35,749 bases of DNA, from NCBI GenBank assembly GCA_964415525.1, contig CAYQAS010000038.1:1-35749 (forward strand), read 5' to 3'. This DNA is from CAZPUI01 sp964415525 (GTDB lineage Bacteria; Acidobacteriota; Holophagae; Holophagales; Holophagaceae). The translations under genes were made by a program, and so were the position numbers. The notes beneath the pieces are model-generated. The model worked only from the letters and a program-made list of their open reading frames with translations. It made no database searches and had not been told where the DNA came from. Below, piece by piece: positions 16,820 to 23,139 of the stretch; the stretch's first letter is position 1; each line of letters starts with the position of its first letter.

Positions 16820-16983
16820 GGAATCCTCCTATCGAAATGATCAACTCGGTTCCATCGGCCGGGTCTACCCTCCGAATGAATATCGAAGGCGGCGGGTTGC
16901 GCCCCGGGAAGCAGCCGCATCGCGAAGCGGTGACAGTACGTAGCGCCGGTGACACAGTGAGGCGTCATGCACCCAGGTGTCCC

Positions 16984-17625
16984 ATGTCCCTTCGCCACAC
17001 CAAAGGCTTCTCGTGGTTCCTTGCCCAGCTGGACGGCCCCGTTCGGGCGCACGCCGAGCGCATGGCCGAAGAGGCGGCGGAGGAGATCGCGGAATTGCCC
17101 CCGGGGATCGATCGGGCGAAGGCGGTCCACCGCCGCGTAAGCCAGCTCCAGGAGGCCTTCCTCCAACGTCGACCCGACCTCGCCGCTCAGGTCCGCTGCG
17201 GGAAGGGATGCAGCGCCTGCTGCAGGGTACGGGTGGGCATCACCGCAGACGAGGCCGCGCTGCTGGCTGACCTTGTTCGGAACGGCCTCACCATCGACCG
17301 GGAGCGGCTGGTGCTCCAGGCCGCCTGTCCCGATGCCGCCGCACACTTCCAGCTGCCCCTGACGGAGGCCTGCTGCGTGTTCCTTGGAGAGGACGGTGCG
17401 TGCCGCATCCACGAGGACCGCCCCAGCGCCTGCCGGCTGGTGCTCGTGGCCAGCGATCCCGCCTTCTGCGCCACCACGGATCTCGCCGCCCAGATCACCG
17501 CCGTCATCGCCCCAGATGCGGAGCTGCTGGCGACTGCCGCCCTTGGGGCAGATCCGGCACAAGGAGACAGCGTGGGATTGGGGCTGGCAGAAGGAGTGCT
17601 CAGGGCCATGGCAAAGAGCACCTGA
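16984..17625 (+). CDS. YkgJ-family cysteine-cluster protein
   Basis: 213 aa, cytoplasmic. Metal (zinc or iron) binding is suggested by the cysteine cluster typical of the YkgJ/CxxCxxCC family: VRCGKGCSACC near residues 72-80, then EACCVFLGEDGACRIHEDRPSACR, and a further Cys in DPAFCATTD. The N-terminal about 65 residues form a charged helix region. ATG 16984 is used because AGGTG lies 6 nt upstream; longer in-frame readings would overlap the receptor's upstream region. It is divergent from receptor 1 and precedes the lanthipeptide precursor by 193 nt. The biochemical role of the family is unclear; some members are thought to assist modification or metal handling. Confidence 0.85.
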   Translation: MSLRHTKGFSWFLAQLDGPVRAHAERMAEEAAEEIAELPPGIDRAKAVHRRVSQLQEAFLQRRPDLAAQVRCGKGCSACCRVRVGITADEAALLADLVRNGLTIDRERLVLQAACPDAAAHFQLPLTEACCVFLGEDGACRIHEDRPSACRLVLVASDPAFCATTDLAAQITAVIAPDAELLATAALGADPAQGDSVGLGLAEGVLRAMAKST

Positions 17626-17707
17626 CGTTCACATCGCCCCTGACGGTACTCCACCCCGCATTCACCCCGAAAAAAAACGGCAACGGTCGCTCAACCCTTT
17701 CTTGGCC

Positions 17708-17735
17708 TTGTGGATGGATTCACTTCTTATACAAT
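17708..17735 (+). promoter_or_regulatory. Promoter of the lanthipeptide precursor
   Basis: TTGTGG (17708-17713), 16-nt spacer, TACAAT (17730-17735, 5 of 6 to the -10 consensus), in a locally AT-rich patch. It predicts a leader of about 75 nt. That leader contains a perfect 6-bp hairpin CGCCCC/GGGGCG at 17776-17790, before the AAGGAG ribosome site at 17807-17812. Confidence 0.5.
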
Positions 17736-17818
17736 CCTTCTATCCCAACCGGTTGAGTCAAGTCATCTCCCACCCCGCCCCCCTGGGGCGATGAACCGTT
17801 TTGCCCAAGGAGAATCAG

Positions 17819-17998
17819 ATGAACATCAAGACCAAGAAGTTCGAGCTCCACAAAGAGACCCTGGCTCCGCTGAGCCACAACGAGGCGGAAAACGTCCAGG
17901 GCGGCGGCCTCCCGCAGCAGTACACGCAGTCCGTTCTGACTTTGAATGATGAATCCGGCTGCGTCACGCGCTGCGGCCGCTACTACTGCATCTGCTAG
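17819..17998 (+). CDS. Lanthipeptide-type RiPP precursor peptide
   Basis: 59 aa, AAGGAG 6 nt before the ATG. The leader is residues 1-29, with KKFELHKETLAPLSHNEA followed by ENVQGG. This resembles leaders of class I lanthipeptides in Bacteroidota-like genomes (K-x-L-x-K-E-T-I-x-x-L, then V-x-GG). The core, following the double glycine, is about 30 residues. It carries Thr36, Ser38, Thr41, Ser46, Thr50 and Cys48, Cys52, Cys57, Cys59. That gives five dehydratable residues and four thiols, enough for up to four (methyl)lanthionine rings; ring topology is not predictable here. Two LanC-type cyclase genes follow immediately. No dehydratase, protease or ABC transporter gene is in the window. A disulfide-rich or partly modified product remains possible. 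Confidence 0.85.
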   Translation: MNIKTKKFELHKETLAPLSHNEAENVQGGGLPQQYTQSVLTLNDESGCVTRCGRYYCIC

Positions 17999-18016
17999 TC
18001 CAACGCCCCACACCTT

Positions 18017-18042
18017 GCGAGGGTGGCCTGGGCCACCCTCGC
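18017..18042 (+). terminator. Intra-operon attenuating terminator between precursor and cyclase
   Basis: Near-perfect stem GCGAGGGTGG / CCACCCTCGC with a 6-nt loop, followed by CTTGTCTT. It begins 19 nt after the precursor stop codon and 18 nt before the first LanC start. Such partial terminators are common in RiPP operons, where they keep precursor mRNA in excess over enzyme mRNA. The U-tract is interrupted, so readthrough is expected. Confidence 0.65.
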
Positions 18043-18060
18043 CTTGTCTTGGGAAGTGTC

Positions 18061-19317
18061 ATGCGCCCACTCCTCCCATGGGGCCCCCTGGTGCAGCACG
18101 AATCTGCCCAACCCGCCCTCGAGGCCCTCAAGTCCATCACCGAACAACTTGCCAGACGACTGAAACACCTCGCCTCCCCTGCCGACCCAGGACTCAACCA
18201 TGGGGCGGCGGGTGTGGGGCTCTTCTTTACACACCTATCCGCCTTCCAAGGGAATGATGAGTGGACACCGTGTCTTCAACGGGCACTGGACGGGGTATTC
18301 GAAGGGATGGAAGGGCAAGCTCAGCCTCTCGGTCTCTTTGAAGGCATCTTTGGAGCAGGTTGGTTCCTGGAACATCTCCAACAGGGGACCATCCCGCCGG
18401 ATCATCACCTCAACGACGCTCTTGATGAAGCGCTAACCGCGACCCTGGAGTCAGGACGCCGCGCCCTTCCCCTGGAATGGACCCATGGCCTCGCGGGCAT
18501 GGGTGCCTACGTCCTGGGAAGGGTCAAGATAGGACGATGTGAAAGTGCATTGACCCACTTGCTGGATGGCCTCTTGGCAGCCAGCGAGCCCGTCCACGAG
18601 GGGCGAACCTGGCCCCACCCGCCCGAGGCATTGCCTGAACCCCTTCGACGGGAGTTTCCTTACGGACTCATCAATCTTGGATTGGCCCATGGTGCGCCGG
18701 GCATCCTGGGCTTCCTCGGCCTGGCGGCCCAGGCGGATGCCCTCGCCCCTCGTCACCGGGCCTTGCTTGAAGACGGGGTCTCGGCCCTCCTTGCTGCGGA
18801 GGAGCCAGATGGATTTCCCTCTCGATACCCCCGGTATGGCCCCTGGAAGGGCGTCGGAACCCGCGAATCTACCCGGGTCGCATGGTGCTATGGGGACCTG
18901 GGTGTCTCCTTCGGACTGCTCCAGGCTGCCCGCGGGCTGCGGAGCCAGGAAACCTGGGACCGGGCTGTGGCTCTGGCCCACCATGCCGCCACAGTCGAGG
19001 ACGACGGCTCGCGGGATGCCTGCCTTTGCCATGGTTCCATCGGGAATGCCCACCTCTTCCACCGCTGGTACCGTGCAACGGGTGACCCTGCCTTCCTCCA
19101 CCGTGCACAGGCATGGCTTGAATCCACCTGGAGCCAAGTCCCCCAGGGCCCGCATCCAGGCCAGTTCTTGTACTACCGCCCTGGGCTCACGGAAGGTCTC
19201 CCGACTCCGGAGCCCTCCTGGAGCCTGCTCCAGGGTCTTGTCGGCACGGGACTGGGCCTTCTGGCAGCGCTCTCTCCTTTGGAACCCACCTGGGATCGCA
19301 TCCTTCTTACCTCTTGA
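18061..19317 (+). CDS. LanC-type lanthionine synthetase/cyclase, copy 1
   Basis: 418 aa from ATG 18061. Zinc-dependent enzyme that would add precursor Cys thiols to dehydroalanine/dehydrobutyrine. The alpha/alpha-barrel repeat GxxG motifs are present (NHGAAGVGLFF, GLFEGIFGAGWFLEH, THGLAGMGAYVLG). The active-site His is in LGLAHGAPGI, and the zinc ligands are Cys276 (AWCYGDLG), Cys323 and His324 (ACLCHGSIGNAH). All expected residues are intact. The ribosome site is weak (GGGAAG). Codon third positions look richer in A/T than in purL, a possible sign of transfer. It is the second gene of the RiPP operon and 3 nt from copy 2. Confidence 0.92.
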   Translation: MRPLLPWGPLVQHESAQPALEALKSITEQLARRLKHLASPADPGLNHGAAGVGLFFTHLSAFQGNDEWTPCLQRALDGVFEGMEGQAQPLGLFEGIFGAGWFLEHLQQGTIPPDHHLNDALDEALTATLESGRRALPLEWTHGLAGMGAYVLGRVKIGRCESALTHLLDGLLAASEPVHEGRTWPHPPEALPEPLRREFPYGLINLGLAHGAPGILGFLGLAAQADALAPRHRALLEDGVSALLAAEEPDGFPSRYPRYGPWKGVGTRESTRVAWCYGDLGVSFGLLQAARGLRSQETWDRAVALAHHAATVEDDGSRDACLCHGSIGNAHLFHRWYRATGDPAFLHRAQAWLESTWSQVPQGPHPGQFLYYRPGLTEGLPTPEPSWSLLQGLVGTGLGLLAALSPLEPTWDRILLTS

Positions 19318-19320
19318 ACC

Positions 19321-20586
19321 ATGACCTTTCCCCGCTCACCATCACCTCTTTTGCTAGGCATCCTGGCCGATCGAGCCAGGGAAGCCATTCGTCGGATCGC
19401 ACGAGAACTGCCTGAATCGATGGACACTCCGGATCTGGCAGACGGGGAGGCAGGCCTGGCGGTCTGCTTTGCGGCCCTGGACCGCTGGGATCCCGGTCGT
19501 GGCTACCTTGACCGCGCGGAACGCCATGTGGAAGCCGCCTTGAACCAGCTCTCCTCCCGACCCATTCCCCCGGGCCTCTTCCAGGGACTGGCCGGGGTGG
19601 CATGGACCCTTCGGAAATTGGGGGTGGAGGGCCTGGAAGAACTGCTGGAAGGCATCGATGCCGCCCTGCTTGGGTGGGCCGCCCATCCAGCCCTGCCCAA
19701 CGACCGGGTCGAAGGGCTGGTGGGATTGGGCGTCTATGCCCTCTCCGGTCCCGCCACACCATCTCTCCAGGCCCTGCTGGAGAAGGTGGTGGCCCGCCTC
19801 CTGGAGCAGGCAGAGGACCTTTGGCTCACGCCGCCGGAGCGATTGAATTCGAGTCAGAGGGATTGCTTCCCATCGGGCTGCATCGATCTTGGCCCTGCTC
19901 ATGGCATGCCTGGCCCGCTGGGATTCCTCGGCAGGGCCCGATCCCACCTGGGAGATCAGGCGGAGGGGGTGACCGAAAAAGTAGAAGCGGCCATGCACTG
20001 GCTGCTCCACCAACGCAATGCGCCGGTGGAACCCTTTGCATACCCGCCCATGCTGCCTCCGCCGCCTGTCATCACGGCTCGAGACTCCCATCCTTGTCGA
20101 ATCGGCTGGTGCTATGGGGATCTCGGTCTCGGCTACAGCTTGCTGAGCCTGGCGGATGACTGGGGCCGGATGGACTGGCGTGAGACAGCCCTTGAGGTGC
20201 TGCGTCTTGCGGCACGACGCCCCTTGGAAGGGGCTGGAATGCATGACGCCTGCCTATGCCACGGCTCCGCGGGAAATGCACACCTGTTTCATCGACTCTG
20301 GCGTGCCACGGAAGAACCCCTGTTTGCCGAGGCATCCTTGGCCTACTTCCGCTGGACCCTCGACTTCCAGCAGCCCGTTTGCGGCGTAGGTGGGTTCCCC
20401 AAGCGCATCGCTCCCGCTGGGGATGGAAGCCCAGGATGGGCTCCGGTCCCTGGCCTCCTGGTTGGAGCCGCTGGAGTCGCCCTGGCCCTCATGTCGGCCG
20501 TTTCAGATTCAGACACCTGGTGGGATGGCTTCTTCCTGGATCCTCTCCGGCAGCAGGAACAGTCGGTCCCAGCCTCGGGGCGATGA
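19321..20586 (+). CDS. LanC-type lanthionine synthetase/cyclase, copy 2
   Basis: 421 aa, starting 3 nt after the copy 1 stop with no Shine-Dalgarno sequence, so probably translated by coupling. It has the same fold signatures: GLFQGLAGVAWTL, EGLVGLGVYAL, active-site His in LGPAHGMPGP, zinc ligands Cys264 (GWCYGDLG), Cys313 and His314 (ACLCHGSAGNAH). Two intact cyclases in tandem is unusual for a single precursor. One may act on other peptides or the two may form a heterodimer. The last 78 nt overlap the 3' end of the opposite-strand LanC-like gene. Confidence 0.92.
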   Translation: MTFPRSPSPLLLGILADRAREAIRRIARELPESMDTPDLADGEAGLAVCFAALDRWDPGRGYLDRAERHVEAALNQLSSRPIPPGLFQGLAGVAWTLRKLGVEGLEELLEGIDAALLGWAAHPALPNDRVEGLVGLGVYALSGPATPSLQALLEKVVARLLEQAEDLWLTPPERLNSSQRDCFPSGCIDLGPAHGMPGPLGFLGRARSHLGDQAEGVTEKVEAAMHWLLHQRNAPVEPFAYPPMLPPPPVITARDSHPCRIGWCYGDLGLGYSLLSLADDWGRMDWRETALEVLRLAARRPLEGAGMHDACLCHGSAGNAHLFHRLWRATEEPLFAEASLAYFRWTLDFQQPVCGVGGFPKRIAPAGDGSPGWAPVPGLLVGAAGVALALMSAVSDSDTWWDGFFLDPLRQQEQSVPASGR

Positions 20587-21696
20587 TTCATCCAGGTCAA
20601 GCAGGGCCAAGCCCACGCCCGATGCGCCCTCCAATAATCCGACCCCAAATTCCTCTGAAACGAGCGAGGACCAGCCAGCTTTCACGTGAGAATAGGCAGC
20701 CTCAACCGCGGAAATGTAGTCAGCCGAACCCCATATGCGCTGCATGTGGCGAAATAGATGAAGACATCCGGCACTGCCCCGGATCAGTGAAACATCCTGA
20801 AAAGCTCCCATTGAGAGCGCCTGCAGCGCTGCCCCCTTCGACATGCGACGTGCCAGATTCATCCAAGCCGATTGCCCCAGACGGCGACCGGCATGCCAGA
20901 ACAGCAGGGAGGCGCCGAGATCTCCCTGGTTCCATCCCAGCGCCATGCGGCCAAGCGGAGCGCGATTCCCATGAGCCTCCCTGGCATTTGGAAGGGGCCC
21001 CTCCTTTCGCAACCCCTCCAGCCCTGTGGCAGAGGCCTTGATTCCTCGAGCATCCCCCCAAGCGAGAGCCAGGGCCAAAGGACCTTGGCCACCTTCAAGG
21101 AGGCTGAGGTTGAACAGACCCTTTGGGGCACGACTTCGGTAGGGAGGCGGAAGGTGCTCCGGAAGCGTCGGCCAGACCGATCCCTTTCCTTCCTCGCGGG
21201 CTGCGGCCCGAAGCTTTTCCCGCAATTGGGCGAGCCGCTCAGCTTGACGGGGTGTTCCCCCACGCTCCCTCAGGTACACCCCAATGCCCACCCATCCATC
21301 CGCAAGGTCGAAGGGACCGGCTCCAGTTCCAAGGTGTTGCTCCAATCGCTCGTCCAGCTCCCTGAATGCCGTCGAATCACCCTCCCACCCCAGAAGGGGG
21401 GCAAGGTGCAGGAACGTCCAAGCCGGCCCCAGGGAGCCCGAAAAGAGGCCGAAGCCCGGATCTGCCCGGCAGCCCTCGAAGGCCTGTTCCAATAGGGCCG
21501 CGGCCCTCACCCGATAACGGCTGAAACCGGAACGACGGGCAAGGTGACCAAGGTAGAGGGCCGCTCCAGCGGCTCCGTGCCCCAAGTCCGGCCCCAGGGT
21601 TAACCGACGTTCCCAGATGCACTCCGCAAGCTCAGTCAGCCATGCATCCATGTCGGCACCGGGGAAGCTCACTTCTGGGCGGGGTGAATTCGACAT
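20509..21696 (-). CDS. LanC-like protein lacking zinc ligands and active-site His (probable pseudoenzyme)
   Basis: 395 aa with the LanC-like repeat architecture (LGHGAAGAALYLGH, GLFSGSLGPAWTFLH, LADGWVGIGVYL, LLEGASGVGLALL). Aligned by eye to the two neighbours, all metal and catalytic positions are replaced. WCYGDLG is WNQGDLG (Asn256 for Cys). CLCHGSAG is SLIRGSAG (Ile305-Arg306 for Cys-His). LAHGxPG is LLEGGQG (Glu for the catalytic His). The frame is fully open, so this is not a decaying pseudogene; it probably binds peptide or a partner rather than catalysing cyclisation. It is 18 nt downstream of the CBM9-like gene on the minus strand and runs tail-to-tail into cyclase copy 2. Confidence 0.88.
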   Translation of the reverse strand: MSNSPRPEVSFPGADMDAWLTELAECIWERRLTLGPDLGHGAAGAALYLGHLARRSGFSRYRVRAAALLEQAFEGCRADPGFGLFSGSLGPAWTFLHLAPLLGWEGDSTAFRELDERLEQHLGTGAGPFDLADGWVGIGVYLRERGGTPRQAERLAQLREKLRAAAREEGKGSVWPTLPEHLPPPYRSRAPKGLFNLSLLEGGQGPLALALAWGDARGIKASATGLEGLRKEGPLPNAREAHGNRAPLGRMALGWNQGDLGASLLFWHAGRRLGQSAWMNLARRMSKGAALQALSMGAFQDVSLIRGSAGCLHLFRHMQRIWGSADYISAVEAAYSHVKAGWSSLVSEEFGVGLLEGASGVGLALLDLDESSPRGWDRLFLLPERIQEEAIPPGV

Positions 21697-21714
21697 GTAA
21701 CTCGAGAGCAGGCC

Positions 21715-22263
21715 TCAGCCCAGGAGCTCCGCCATTGGCAACCAGTGCTCCGGCCGATGGAAGTCGGGATTCCCGCCGCCCAGATCCGCCACCGTCAGGT
21801 ACTGCTGGGGGTTGCCCAGGCACATGGTGACGTTGCCCCGGGTGACGGCGGGATCGAAGGCAAGCTCCGCGGGTAAGCTGGCAAGGGGCACCCGCAGGAT
21901 GCTATCCCAGCGGTCGTCCGAGGCCACCATGCGCGTACGGCCGCCATCCAGCAGCTGTGCACCCTGAGGCACCCGCACCCGGGGCGCCGTGTGCCCGCAG
22001 GCCCACCAGCCGCCACGCGGGGCGAGGTTCAGTTCCAAGTAGTAGCCCGTGGCGGGGTTGAGCAGGAAGACCTCCACCAGATCGCCGTCCCAGAGTCCCT
22101 CCACGAAACGGCCAGGGGCATCCATGGGCACACGGGTCGGCTTCACCATCGCCGCGCCCCGCAGCACGAGATCGACGCCCTCGATGGCCAAGGCCCAGCG
22201 CGGGTCTCCAGCCACGGTCGCGCCGTACCAGTCGGTGTCCAGGGTGCGGATGAGGTCAGCCAT
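21715..22263 (-). CDS. CBM9-like beta-sandwich protein
   Basis: 182 aa, no signal peptide. Segments DGDLVEVFLLNPATGYYLEL and NLAPRGGWWACG, then DSILRVPLASLP and a closing LGNPQQYLTVADLGG, recall the carbohydrate-binding family 9 / DOMON-type beta-sandwich (typically DxVEVFLxP...YYEFEVNPxG). The lack of an export signal argues that carbohydrate binding outside the cell is not its job. No Shine-Dalgarno sequence precedes it; the shared 18-bp TAGACT start motif does. It is the promoter-proximal gene of an operon with the zinc-less LanC-like protein. Function unknown. Confidence 0.75.
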   Translation of the reverse strand: MADLIRTLDTDWYGATVAGDPRWALAIEGVDLVLRGAAMVKPTRVPMDAPGRFVEGLWDGDLVEVFLLNPATGYYLELNLAPRGGWWACGHTAPRVRVPQGAQLLDGGRTRMVASDDRWDSILRVPLASLPAELAFDPAVTRGNVTMCLGNPQQYLTVADLGGGNPDFHRPEHWLPMAELLG

Positions 22264-22278
22264 GCCCCCAGTCTATCG
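22261..22278 (-). promoter_or_regulatory. Leaderless-type promoter/start, 18-bp motif copy 2
   Basis: Identical 18 bp to 14689-14706 on the same strand: CGATAGACTGGGGGCATG, with TAGACT ending 6 nt before the ATG of the CBM9-like gene. Flanking sequence differs from copy 1, so this is a shared signal rather than a duplication of the region. Confidence 0.55.
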
Positions 22279-22337
22279 AGCACTCCATCGGAGTGCCCTC
22301 CCACTCGCCTGCGGCTTGTGGAGCTGGGGGGCCCAGT

Positions 22338-22922
22338 CTATTCCCGACGTTCACCTGCTTGAGCAGTCGTCAGGCGGCTGTGGAAGTCCATGGCGAGGGT
22401 CACGAGGCTGCTCACGAACGAGGCGAATTGGATCTCCTCCTCCAGCCACTCCCGAGGCTCCCCCACGTGCTCATGACAGACCACGCCCACCAGATGGTCG
22501 GAGCGCTTGATGGGGACATCCAGCATGGAGGTGATGCCCAGGGGCACCAGATAGCTTTCGGTGAACTCCCGGGTGCGGGGATCGGTCTGGGCGGCACCCG
22601 CGGCCACCACCCGACTCCGCAGGATTTCCTCGAAATACGCAGGATAGAGATCCGCTCGCAGTTCCAGCCCGGATGTGAACCCACCCTGGGCCTCGTCATA
22701 GAGGTCCGAACACTGGATGAGGGTGCGTCCTGAATCCAGGAACCAGAGGCTCGTGCGGCGAACCATCAAGGTTCGCGACGCCATGCGCAGGATGTCGCGG
22801 AAGGCCTCCTTGAGCTGGCCGGCAGCCAAGGACCGCGTCCGGGTGAGGATCGTCACCGCCAGCAGGAGGCGCTGAAGGAGGGCTTCGCGGGGGGTGATCG
22901 GTTCGGGGGGCTGAATATACAT
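22338..22922 (-). CDS. GAF-domain sensor-like protein
   Basis: 194 aa, soluble. An N-terminal helix (ITPREALLQRLLLAVTILTRTRS) leads into a GAF domain (about residues 35-180): SRTLMVRRTSLWFLD, the loop RSRVVAAGAAQTDPRTRE, and YLVPLGITSMLDVPIKRSDHLVGVVCHEHVG. The last is the hallmark late-GAF strand pair. No output domain is attached, so it may act as a stand-alone ligand- or redox-binding subunit. It lies downstream of asnB on the same strand beyond a hairpin. The start is not backed by a clear ribosome site; other starts are possible. Confidence 0.82.
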   Translation of the reverse strand: MYIQPPEPITPREALLQRLLLAVTILTRTRSLAAGQLKEAFRDILRMASRTLMVRRTSLWFLDSGRTLIQCSDLYDEAQGGFTSGLELRADLYPAYFEEILRSRVVAAGAAQTDPRTREFTESYLVPLGITSMLDVPIKRSDHLVGVVCHEHVGEPREWLEEEIQFASFVSSLVTLAMDFHSRLTTAQAGERRE

Positions 22923-22962
22923 GGCATCCGTTTCATCGACACAAGATTCGGGGAAGGTGAAA

Positions 22963-22988
22963 TCCCCCTGGCCACGAAGCCAGGGGGA
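22963..22988 (-). terminator. Hairpin after asnB
   Basis: Perfect 10-bp stem TCCCCCTGGC / GCCAGGGGGA with a 6-nt loop. Read on the minus strand it is followed by TTTCACC, a short U-run. It lies between the asnB stop (23117) and the GAF gene start (22922). It can also stop the short plus-strand gene's antisense transcripts, but the U-run favours the asnB direction. Confidence 0.55.
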
Positions 22989-23019
22989 CGCATGCTTGGG
23001 TCAGCCGAGGAGGTGGGCC

Positions 23020-23139
23020 ATGTCGATCAAGACCACGATGGCCGAACACCGCTGGATCGTATTGGAAGAACCCTGGCTGGATGAGGAGCTCCTGCTGCTC
23101 GCCATCCTGGCGGGACTCACGTTGCAGGCGCTTCGATAG
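23020..23139 (+). CDS. Possible small hydrophobic peptide
   Basis: 39 codons. The reason to list it is a strong ribosome site (GAGGAGGTG, about 6 nt before the ATG) and GC-rich third positions through most of the frame. The peptide begins MSIKTTMAEHRW, has an acidic middle (LEEPWLDEE) and ends in a hydrophobic run LLLLAILAGLTLQAL that could be a single membrane helix. It is convergent with asnB and overlaps its last 23 nt. The MSIKT start resembles the MNIKT start of the lanthipeptide precursor, but there is no GG site and no core cysteine. It may be spurious. Confidence 0.35.
   Translation: MSIKTTMAEHRWIVLEEPWLDEELLLLAILAGLTLQALR

Noticed and set aside
16840..16885. Fur box upstream of receptor 1
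   Set aside because: Only short fragments such as TGATCATTTCGA are seen; no 19-mer reaches a convincing match.
16830..16975. GEMM (cyclic dinucleotide) riboswitch-like bits upstream of receptor 1 on the minus strand (GGGGCGCAACCCGCC and GGTAGACCCGG)
   Set aside because: The essential GGCAAACC and GGACGCAAAGCC elements are not present and the pairing does not close. Resemblance is superficial.
20690..20699. Second parS-like TTTCACGTGA
   Set aside because: Lies inside the LanC-like coding sequence and matches parS at only about 11 of 16 positions.
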